A stretch of 64,000 nt of DNA from Janthinobacterium sp051380735 (GTDB taxonomy: Bacteria > Pseudomonadota > Gammaproteobacteria > Burkholderiales > Burkholderiaceae_D). The notes beneath the pieces were generated by a model. That model did not search any database and was not told where the DNA came from. It worked only from the letters and a program-made list of their open reading frames with translations. The position numbers and the translations under genes are program-made. Where the stretch lies: the NCBI RefSeq assembly GCF_051380735.1, contig NZ_JBNYXQ010000012.1, positions 1 through 64,000 on the forward strand, given 5' to 3'. Positions 54,294-61,363 of this stretch are shown piece by piece; within the stretch, counting starts at the first letter, position 1; each line of letters opens with the position of its first letter.

Positions 54294-56474
54294 ATGGCCC
54301 TTACTCTGGCGCCCGGTTCAAACGTAGCCAGAGTTGGACATTACGAGTTGCGACAGTGCCTGGGCGAAGGTGGCTATGGCCAGGTCTACGAGGCCTGGGA
54401 CCATCTGCTGTATCGCAGCGTCGCACTGAAACGGCTGACCCTTGCCGGCCGCGACGCCGACGGCAGTAAGTTGCTCGGCGAAGCGCGGCTGGCCGCCTCG
54501 CTGCAGCATCGCGCATTCGTCAGGATATTCGGCTATGAGGACCATGGACAAGCCCAGTATATTGTCATGGAACTGGTGCGCGGCCAGGCCTTGGGGCAGC
54601 ACGCGGCCGAATTCACGGCAGAGCCGGAACGTGTACTCGATATCGTCGATCAGGTCGCCGCCGCCATGGCGGAAGCGCATGCCTCGGGTCTGGTGCATGG
54701 CGATCTGAAACCTAACAATCTGATGCTCGAAACTGACGGCACTGTGCGCATACTGGACTTCGGCCTGGCGCGCCAGATCGACCCGCTGGCCACGCAGTCG
54801 GGAACGACAGAAGATCCCCAGGGCACGATTGCCTATATGGCCCCAGAGCGCTTGTCTGGCCGTCCCACTTGCACGGCCAGCGATATTTACTCGCTGGGCG
54901 TAGTACTGTACCAGTTGATGACAGGAACACGTCCGTTTGCTTCCTTGCACGGCCTGGCGCTGGCCAGCGCACACCTGCACTCCAACGCGCGGCAGTGGGA
55001 ATATCCGGCCACGCTCGCTCCCGGCCTGCTGCAACTGATATTGGCGATGACTGCGCGCGACCCGGCCGTGAGACTGGCAAGCATGCATGCCGTGCGCGAG
55101 CGCATTGCGGCGATGCGCGGCATATCCGCAACCGCAGTAACGCAAGCCTCGGGATTTTCCATGCCAGCGGCCGCGCGCGTGCCGCAGCCAAAACATGGCA
55201 AGCATCGCCGATGGCCGCTGCTGCTGGCCGGCGCCGTATTGCTGGCCACCAGCGTGTTCGGCCTGACAAAACTGCCGCCGTCCTGGCCCATTCCGCTGGC
55301 TTCGGACGCCGCGCTGATGCGCTCCGGCATGGAGGCCTTGCGCCACACTGATCGTGACGGTGCCATCGAACAGGCGCTGCAGTCTTTCGGCACCATCCTT
55401 GCCCGCTCCCCTGGCCATGCCGCCGCGGCCGCCGGACAGTCGCTGGCGTACAGCCTGCGCTACGTCGGCGACGGACGTGACGAAAGCTGGTTGCTGCGCG
55501 CGGCGACAGCAGCCAGACTGGCGTTGCAGGAAAATGACCAGTTGGCACTGGCTCACGCCGCCCAGTCTTGGGTGGCGACGCTCGAAGGGCATGGCAGCGA
55601 AGCCCTTGACGCCGCCAATCGCGCACTGGAACTTGATCCCGAAGATATCGCCGCATTGCACGCCAAGATCAATCTCTTGCTGCGCATGCAGCAGCACACG
55701 ACTGCGCAAGAACTGATCCGCCAGGCCCAGAGCCACTGGCCAAACGAGCGAATTTTTGCCGATCTCGAAGGCACCCTGCACTTCCAGCAAGGTGACTATG
55801 TGCATGCCGAACAGGCTTTCCGCCGCAGCCTGCGACTTGAACCGGATGCCGTGCTTGGCTATGCCAACCTGAGCGCCACGCTGCTGCGTCTGGGACGCAG
55901 CGACGATGCACTGGTGGTGCTGCAGCAGGGGCTGCGCATGCAACCGAGTGGCGTGCTGTACAGCAACCTGGGTGCAGTACTCTTTGCTCGCGGCAATTTT
56001 CTAGGTGCAAGTACCGCCTTCGAACATGCGGTTTCAGCAGCCAAGGGCGGTCCGAACGACTATCTCAAGTGGGCCAATCTGGCCGATGCCTTGCGCTGGA
56101 TACCAGGCAGAGAAAAGGCGGCGCGTGACGCCTACCGGCGCGCCACGCAACTGCTACAACCGATACTGGCGCGTGCGCCGGACGACGCCACCTACCTCAC
56201 GCGCATGGGACTGTATGCCGCCCACCTGGGCAACAAATCCGATGCCTTGCAGTGGACCGAGCGTGGTGCCGCCGCCGCACCGTCCAACCCCGACGTACGT
56301 TTTCGCGCGGCACTTGCCAATGAGCTCAGCGGCCGGCGCAGTGCCGCCCTGGCCCATCTGGAACGCGCCACAGTCTTGGGCTACCCGTTTTCATCCATCG
56401 AAAGCGAACCCGAGTTGGTCGCGCTCCGGCGCGACACCCGTTATCAAACTCTTGCCATGGAATATAAACGATGA
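54294..56474 (+). CDS. Membrane-bound Ser/Thr protein kinase with TPR domain
   Basis: The 726-residue protein has an N-terminal Hanks-type kinase: P-loop GEGGYGQV (24-31), VALK (Lys46), the catalytic loop H-G-D-L-K-P-N-N (135-142, a non-RD kinase because Arg is Gly), DFG (155-157) and APE (183-185). A single membrane segment follows (about 308-324), then a TPR-rich region (about 340-720, for instance DYVHAEQAFRRSLRLEPDAV). Topology places the TPR domain in the periplasm. AAGGAG precedes the start. The stop overlaps the next gene by four bases. Confidence 0.92.
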   Translation: MALTLAPGSNVARVGHYELRQCLGEGGYGQVYEAWDHLLYRSVALKRLTLAGRDADGSKLLGEARLAASLQHRAFVRIFGYEDHGQAQYIVMELVRGQALGQHAAEFTAEPERVLDIVDQVAAAMAEAHASGLVHGDLKPNNLMLETDGTVRILDFGLARQIDPLATQSGTTEDPQGTIAYMAPERLSGRPTCTASDIYSLGVVLYQLMTGTRPFASLHGLALASAHLHSNARQWEYPATLAPGLLQLILAMTARDPAVRLASMHAVRERIAAMRGISATAVTQASGFSMPAAARVPQPKHGKHRRWPLLLAGAVLLATSVFGLTKLPPSWPIPLASDAALMRSGMEALRHTDRDGAIEQALQSFGTILARSPGHAAAAAGQSLAYSLRYVGDGRDESWLLRAATAARLALQENDQLALAHAAQSWVATLEGHGSEALDAANRALELDPEDIAALHAKINLLLRMQQHTTAQELIRQAQSHWPNERIFADLEGTLHFQQGDYVHAEQAFRRSLRLEPDAVLGYANLSATLLRLGRSDDALVVLQQGLRMQPSGVLYSNLGAVLFARGNFLGASTAFEHAVSAAKGGPNDYLKWANLADALRWIPGREKAARDAYRRATQLLQPILARAPDDATYLTRMGLYAAHLGNKSDALQWTERGAAAAPSNPDVRFRAALANELSGRRSAALAHLERATVLGYPFSSIESEPELVALRRDTRYQTLAMEYKR

Positions 56475-57061
56475 ATCAACATATTACGCTCACGCCCCCT
56501 GCCCAGTCTCTGCTGCACCTGTCATTCGATGCCGACCAGCGCGGTTCCGGCCTGGGCCACACCCTGACACGTATCTCCTCCACGACACCTGATCCGACGC
56601 CTCGCGTCGGGGTACATGCCGACGGCCTGTATTTTGCGCCTGGCGAACAGCTGCTGCTGAGGGTCACGGCCAGCGGCGCTGCAGAGAAGAACAATGCCGA
56701 TGCGTTTGATTCCTTCCAGATCATCGATTGCGTCATCATCACGCGCCCACAAGTGATACAACGCGGTGCCGGGCTCGCGTCCAAATATTCTCCGCCTTCG
56801 CCATTCCTCCAAGCCATCGGATCGTGCTATCCCCTGCAACTTGATTTTCGCGCTACCGTCAATCCGCTCACGCATGACAATGTGCGCATCGTCAGCCAGG
56901 ATTGGAAAGGTTCGCTGGACATCGGCGTGAGTCCCGGCATGTGGGATTTATCACTGGTACTGACGGTGCGCATTACGCGCGGTCCCGGCGCCATCAGCGA
57001 AGTCCGTGTATTCTGGTTTGATCCGGAAACCGAAGTGGGCAGCACCGGCACAATGAAATAG
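56471..57061 (+). CDS. Unknown beta-rich protein coupled to the kinase
   Basis: The 196-residue protein has no signal or membrane segment and reads mostly as beta strands (DGLYFAPGEQLLLRVTASG, VRIVSQDWKGSLDIGVSPG, RITRGPGAISEVRVFWFD). It starts within the kinase stop codon, so it is made with the kinase and may be its substrate or regulator. I do not recognise the family. The gene is convergent with the DUF1906 operon. Confidence 0.78.
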   Translation: MNQHITLTPPAQSLLHLSFDADQRGSGLGHTLTRISSTTPDPTPRVGVHADGLYFAPGEQLLLRVTASGAAEKNNADAFDSFQIIDCVIITRPQVIQRGAGLASKYSPPSPFLQAIGSCYPLQLDFRATVNPLTHDNVRIVSQDWKGSLDIGVSPGMWDLSLVLTVRITRGPGAISEVRVFWFDPETEVGSTGTMK

Positions 57062-57152
57062 CGGCTGCGAGCGATGTCAGACGGTCCGTAAAGGGCGGAT
57101 CTTGCCGGGCATCGCTCCAGGCCCGGGATCCGCTTGCCTGGCAGCCAGTGTG

Positions 57153-58274
57153 TCAGTGCGCCTTGGTCCACCATTGCGCCACCCCACCATACTGGTCGGC
57201 CATGGCCGTATTGTGGTCTATCTCCAGCCCGTTGACGACGCGGTCAGGATTTTTCTGCACCATCTGGTAGCCCCGGCCCGGTATGTCGGGCACCTCCAAA
57301 GATGCCGATTTCCAGTAGTGCTCGAATGGAAGTTCGTACAGTTGCCGACCGTCCAGTCCGCAACCGTAGCCGACATACAGGCCAGGCAGGTATCGATAGA
57401 TTTTCACCGCCTCATACCAATTGGTGCAATAGGCAATCACATCTTTAGCCTTGGCCCTGGAACTCACCCCCTCCAGGTCCAGCCAGATATTGGCGCAGAA
57501 CGGCAGGCCTATGCTTTGTGCCTGGGTCGCGGCATGGGTACCGTATTGCGCACCGAGCAGCGCAGTCGGCATCCAGCCGGGCCTGCGCACATGTTGCACC
57601 GGCATCAAGGCCAGCCCTCCATTGAGGATATCCTGCGCTTCGCCGGCGGTAAGGTCGCCCGGGGCCGTCTTGTCATGCAAGGACAGATACCGCAGGCAGA
57701 AGCGGTAACCCTGCTCGGCAAACTGCTGCGCGGCGGTTTGGGTCAGGACCGCGTCGGTGTCGAAACCATGCGCACCGTTGGCTGCGCCCTGGACCGTCCC
57801 CGCAAACGTGCCTGACGGATAATTGACCGGTACGGGTATCCTGGCAAAAGCGTTCGGATGCGCCCTGGGGCCAAGCAGGCGATCGCTCGCGGCCAACACA
57901 CTGACGCCGCCATCCTTGCGGGCAAACACCCCATGGCCGGCATAATTTTCCGCGGCCGCGAAAAAGTGCTGCATGCCTTTCCAGATGGCCAGGGTTGCCC
58001 CTGTCGATTCAGCTGTGGTCGCGGCGACCAGCCGCCGGGGTTGCTGGCGCAGCGCATTGGTCAGCATGGAGAAGGTGGCAGCCTGAATATCGGCGAGTTT
58101 GTGCTCGCCTTTATGGCAACTGGTATCGAAGTTGGCGCACCATTTGGAGCCGTCCGGCATGATGGCGACCATACCCACGCCAACGGCGCAACTGTCGGTA
58201 CCGACAGACTGCTCTTGCATTGCTTGATTGAGTGAGCCTGGCGGCACCAGAACGTCAACCTTGAAATCAGTCAT
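57153..58274 (-). CDS. DUF1906 (Rv2525c-like) glycoside-hydrolase-fold protein with novel N-domain
   Basis: The 373-residue protein has a C-terminal DUF1906 domain (about 168-373: GFDTDAVLTQTAAQQFAEQG, NIWLDLEG, RGYQMVQKNPDRVVNGLEID), a TIM-barrel related to GH25 lysozymes. The N-terminal 165 residues (with VGTDSCAVGVGMVAIMPDGS) are not known to me. No signal peptide. It is the last gene of a five-gene operon, 24 bases after its neighbour. Whether it cuts glycans is uncertain, since DUF1906 proteins often lack demonstrated activity. Confidence 0.82.
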   Translation of the reverse strand: MTDFKVDVLVPPGSLNQAMQEQSVGTDSCAVGVGMVAIMPDGSKWCANFDTSCHKGEHKLADIQAATFSMLTNALRQQPRRLVAATTAESTGATLAIWKGMQHFFAAAENYAGHGVFARKDGGVSVLAASDRLLGPRAHPNAFARIPVPVNYPSGTFAGTVQGAANGAHGFDTDAVLTQTAAQQFAEQGYRFCLRYLSLHDKTAPGDLTAGEAQDILNGGLALMPVQHVRRPGWMPTALLGAQYGTHAATQAQSIGLPFCANIWLDLEGVSSRAKAKDVIAYCTNWYEAVKIYRYLPGLYVGYGCGLDGRQLYELPFEHYWKSASLEVPDIPGRGYQMVQKNPDRVVNGLEIDHNTAMADQYGGVAQWWTKAH

Positions 58275-58298
58275 GGCTATCCTTTTTCGGTCATGGAT

Positions 58299-58982
58299 TC
58301 AGGGTGCGCCGATCACGAAGGCGGTATAGTTCATGCCAGTGAGCTGGGATGCCAGGCCCGTGGTCAGGTGGCCTGTGGTCGCACGACCGTAGTTGGAATC
58401 GTACGCCGTGTAGGTGCCCGGAGCTCCAGTCACCGGATTGGCCACTGCGGTGATGATGAAGCCCAGCACGTGATTGTTGTTGCCGGCCCATATCCTGGTC
58501 CCCACAGGGTAGCCAGGCAGCGCCGCAGCCAGGGCCGAGGCACTGGCAAGAGTGCTGCTGTGTGCGATGCTGTTGGCCGCCTCCGTGACCTGGTCTTGCA
58601 GGCTGTTCAGACTGATCAACTGCCCCGCCATCGATAACTGAACCGTGCTGCTCAGTGCCTGGATGCCATAGGTCAAAGGCACATTCGGGTCATTGAGCCA
58701 GCAGGTGGTAAGCAAAGAGCAGAATTGATTTACGTAATACCAGTTTCCGCCAGGGGCGGCGGTCTGAATCAGGTAGTTGACGACTGGTCTACCGAGTGTC
58801 GTGAGGTCGACCCACAGTGAAGGATTCGACGAGTTGATCGTGCCGACATTAATATGGTTGACCGGCGGCGCTGTTGCGGGAACCGGCGCGGCAGGTAACG
58901 CCGGTGCAGGTGCAGGTGCAGGTGCAGGTGCAGGTGCAGGTGCAGATGTGGCGGCAGTGGGCTTGGCAGGCATTTTGGGCAT
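58299..58982 (-). CDS. Unknown protein with N-terminal Pro-Ala linker
   Basis: The 227-residue protein begins with MPKMPAKPTAATS, then a (Pro-Ala) run encoded by seven GGTGCA hexamers, then a domain with Trp/Cys motifs (NWYYVNQFCSLLTTCWLND) and a Gly/Asn-rich C-terminus (GTYTAYDSNYGRATTGHL). The last part with H and N residues could be a papain-like fold, but I cannot assign catalytic residues. I start at 58982 because a GAGA-type ribosome site is better spaced there than for 58988. Operon member between the paralogue cluster and the DUF1906 gene. Confidence 0.72.
   Translation of the reverse strand: MPKMPAKPTAATSAPAPAPAPAPAPAPALPAAPVPATAPPVNHINVGTINSSNPSLWVDLTTLGRPVVNYLIQTAAPGGNWYYVNQFCSLLTTCWLNDPNVPLTYGIQALSSTVQLSMAGQLISLNSLQDQVTEAANSIAHSSTLASASALAAALPGYPVGTRIWAGNNNHVLGFIITAVANPVTGAPGTYTAYDSNYGRATTGHLTTGLASQLTGMNYTAFVIGAP
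58903..58944. repeat. Seven GGTGCA hexamers (minisatellite)
   Basis: A 42-base run of perfect 6-bp units within the Pro-Ala linker gene. Copy-number change would lengthen or shorten the linker by two residues per unit without altering the frame. Confidence 0.95.
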
Positions 58983-58994
58983 GATCATCTTTCT

Positions 58995-59657
58995 CTAGGA
59001 TTGAAGGGGTACCGGCGGCACACAGGTGACGCCCCCGGCTTGCTGTGTAGCGGACAGGCATGGACGCCATTGGTCCTGCTGGTCCAGGTAAAAACTGAGC
59101 GTGCTGACGTTGGCCGGAAAGCGTAGATCCAGCCAGGGCGCCTGCATGCCGGGATCCATCACGCCAGCCGGCGGCACCTCCTTGCCGGCCGCGATACGGT
59201 AACGCGGCGTAAAGTCGTAGCTCTGCGTCATCAGCGCGGGCGTGGTCAGGGTGGCCATGCCATCCATGCCAGTGCCGATGGCGTATATCTTGTTAGGTAC
59301 GTTGGCGGCCACCGTCACCGTCATCGAACCCGGCGCCAGGCCGCTGGAACAATCCTCGAAACCGGGTGCATTGCGGTCCAGATTGAACAGCACGCCATGG
59401 CTTGCCGTGCGATCGACACGGCGCCTGCCGCCGGCCTTGAATGGCATGCCGGATGCATGTTCCGAACCGGCGCACCAGATGAAGTTGAGCTCGTCGCTCC
59501 ACATCAGGGTCGCATGCGCGCCAACCGCCACAGTGCATGGGCTGCGTATCCACACCCGCGAAACGATGCGCGCATCGGGCGTGGCAGGCACCTGGTAAAT
59601 GAAAAAAAACCAGTCCCGTAACGACGCGTTGTACAAATGCAAGCAGTAACAATTCAT
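58995..59657 (-). CDS. Beta-sandwich-like paralogue 3 (RhiA-like)
   Basis: The 220-residue protein starts inside the stop codon of paralogue 2. It shares with its two neighbours the pattern N-terminal FFFIYQVPATP, WSDELNFIWCAG, the mid-part NVPNKIYAIGTGMDGMATL, DFTPRYRIAAGK and a C-terminal LRFPANVSTLSFYLDQQDQW. No signal peptide. I believe the family resembles RhiA of Rhizobium leguminosarum, a rhizosphere-induced protein under quorum control, but this rests on memory. It is the most diverged in its middle section. Confidence 0.8.
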   Translation of the reverse strand: MNCYCLHLYNASLRDWFFFIYQVPATPDARIVSRVWIRSPCTVAVGAHATLMWSDELNFIWCAGSEHASGMPFKAGGRRRVDRTASHGVLFNLDRNAPGFEDCSSGLAPGSMTVTVAANVPNKIYAIGTGMDGMATLTTPALMTQSYDFTPRYRIAAGKEVPPAGVMDPGMQAPWLDLRFPANVSTLSFYLDQQDQWRPCLSATQQAGGVTCVPPVPLQS

Positions 59658-60325
59658 GATCGATAGCGCCCCACTGTGCTGCGGTGCGAGTCGGGGCTGC
59701 CGACATGCACCTGCCACTCGTTCTGTTCATCGAGCACGGCAGTGAGGGTATCCACATTGGCGGGAAAGCAAATCCGTGCAGGCGGGTTCAGCACGGCCGT
59801 GTCGAGCACGGCATCGGGCAGCAAGCCATATGCCCCAAAGCTGATCCAGTAGACCAACTGGGCGTCCGGCACCGGCGTAAAAACAGTAACGATATTGGGA
59901 CTGGCCGGCACGGCAAAACTGCCACCGCCATCCATGCCGATACCCAGCCGCAGCGAGCCGCCCGCCTCGATGCTGCGATCGGCGTGAATAAGCACTTGCC
60001 CGCGCGCGGACTGCTCAGGCAGGGCCCGGAACTGGCAGCCGTAGAGATTGCGCTCCAGCATGACCGAGCTGCCCGCCAGCGGGTCGGCGCGCTCGAACTG
60101 GCGCGCGCTGGCGCTGCCCGCCTGCTCGAACCACACGCATTCGTAGGCCGCCTCCCATACAAAGCACAGTTGCACCTGCGGATGGGCGGGCGCCAGGCGC
60201 CAGGCCAGTTGCGCCACCTGGGGCAGGCTGCATGGCGCATTGGCGTGATCCTGGTAGACGCAGGCCTGGCCACTGAGCAGGGATTCGTTGACGAACCAGA
60301 GCGTGTATCGCCGGTTGCTGCGCAT
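59654..60325 (-). CDS. Beta-sandwich-like paralogue 2 (RhiA-like)
   Basis: The 223-residue protein starts at the ATG of MRSNRRYTLWFVNESL; an upstream reading to 60397 is unsupported. Shared landmarks: ACVYQDHANAP, WEAAYECVWFEQAG, LGIGMDGGGSFAVPASPN, TVFTPVPDAQLVYWI and ICFPANVDTLTAVLDEQNEW. It has many Cys residues. It overlaps paralogue 3 by four bases, showing that both are made together. Confidence 0.8.
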   Translation of the reverse strand: MRSNRRYTLWFVNESLLSGQACVYQDHANAPCSLPQVAQLAWRLAPAHPQVQLCFVWEAAYECVWFEQAGSASARQFERADPLAGSSVMLERNLYGCQFRALPEQSARGQVLIHADRSIEAGGSLRLGIGMDGGGSFAVPASPNIVTVFTPVPDAQLVYWISFGAYGLLPDAVLDTAVLNPPARICFPANVDTLTAVLDEQNEWQVHVGSPDSHRSTVGRYRS

Positions 60326-60413
60326 AGTCAGATTTCCAGTGGAAAAATTCGCTGATGAATGCCCCCCGACAGCGCACGCCAGCCCGCGACTGACCATGCG
60401 CGCCGGTGACGAA

Positions 60414-61028
60414 TCAGACTTTGTTCCAGACGTTGTCCTGGCCCAGGCTGTAGGTCAGCGCGTAGGTATTGACCGGGAACACAATTTCGGCATTCTGGTT
60501 GACCGTGGTGATGTCGAGGATGGTGCCAACCTGCACGTTGGTGCCGGCTGCGATCCAGTAGGTCGGCGTCGGGGTAAAGGTGTGGGTCAGGTTCGGGCCG
60601 GCGGGGGTAACGAAGGTGCCGGTGCCGCTCATGCTCACGCCGACCGTGAAGACATTATTGGGGACGTTGGAGGCATCGCTGATGACCAGCGAACCGGATG
60701 GGTTGCCGGTGATCTGGTTGATAAAGCTGGGAGTGTTGTTCGAGTTGGCGAAGCAGATGGTGTTGTTCGAGGTCAGATCGGCCGGCACGCAATCGGATGC
60801 GTTGAAGGTCACGCCTGGGCGTACGGAGCCGCACGCGCCCCACACGAAGCCATAGTCGACCGTCCAGTCAAAGGTAATCTGAGTACCGGGTGCCATGGTG
60901 AAAGGGCTGGCGAACCATGCCAGGGAGAACACGTTGCTGCTGGCCTGGTTCGGCGCCTGCTGGTAGACGTAAAACGTCCATGGCATGGCCGAGTTGTTTT
61001 CCAGGGTCAGGTTATAGGCGGTTGACAT
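60414..61028 (-). CDS. Beta-sandwich-like paralogue 1 (RhiA-like), operon head
   Basis: The 204-residue protein begins MSTAYNLTLENNSAMPW and shows FYVYQQAPNQASSNVFSLAW, FDWTVDYGFVWGACG, VGVSMSGTGTFVTPAGPN, THTFTPTPTYWIAAG, and IVFPVNTYALTYSLGQDNVW. Of the three it is closest to what I remember of RhiA-like proteins. CGGAGAT lies eight bases before the ATG. No signal peptide. It is the first gene of the five-gene operon. Confidence 0.82.
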   Translation of the reverse strand: MSTAYNLTLENNSAMPWTFYVYQQAPNQASSNVFSLAWFASPFTMAPGTQITFDWTVDYGFVWGACGSVRPGVTFNASDCVPADLTSNNTICFANSNNTPSFINQITGNPSGSLVISDASNVPNNVFTVGVSMSGTGTFVTPAGPNLTHTFTPTPTYWIAAGTNVQVGTILDITTVNQNAEIVFPVNTYALTYSLGQDNVWNKV

Positions 61029-61363
61029 ATGAGTGATCTCCGATAAATGGTGGGTTGGTTACGGCCTGCTTGGTCCGTGGAAAAATTATCGCCGCATGCC
61101 GTGGACAAAACCATTACACCGCATTACACGGCATTACACCGCCATGCCTGGCCCCGCCCCGTGACAGCGCCTGCAAGCCAAGCGGACAAACCATGTAAAG
61201 CGCCGTGTTGACATGTAAATCAAAAAACGATGCTCGCGTGCTTACATGCGAACAGCGACGATAAGGTGCATTTACCGGCCTGCGCGGCGCCGCAGATGCT
61301 GGCACGCATCCTGCTGAGGGTATCTCGCATCGTTTTTTCATCGAATCTATACGGAACCTCCCA
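61029..61363. promoter_or_regulatory. Repeat-rich divergent control region
   Basis: This 335-base region separates the operon head from the large gene. It holds three consecutive 10-bp units (CATTACACCG, CATTACACGG, CATTACACCG; 61112-61141) and two CATGTAA copies exactly 20 bp apart (61192-61198 and 61212-61218) with a third inverted copy (61242-61248). A perfect -35 TTGACA (61208-61213) overlaps the second CATGTAA, with a weak -10 (GATGCT, 61229-61234, spacing 15). The repeats look like binding sites for a regulator controlling one or both directions. Confidence 0.65.

Noticed and set aside
61112..61141. CRISPR-like short direct repeats
   Set aside because: Units are adjacent without spacers, and only three; they are better read as regulator sites.
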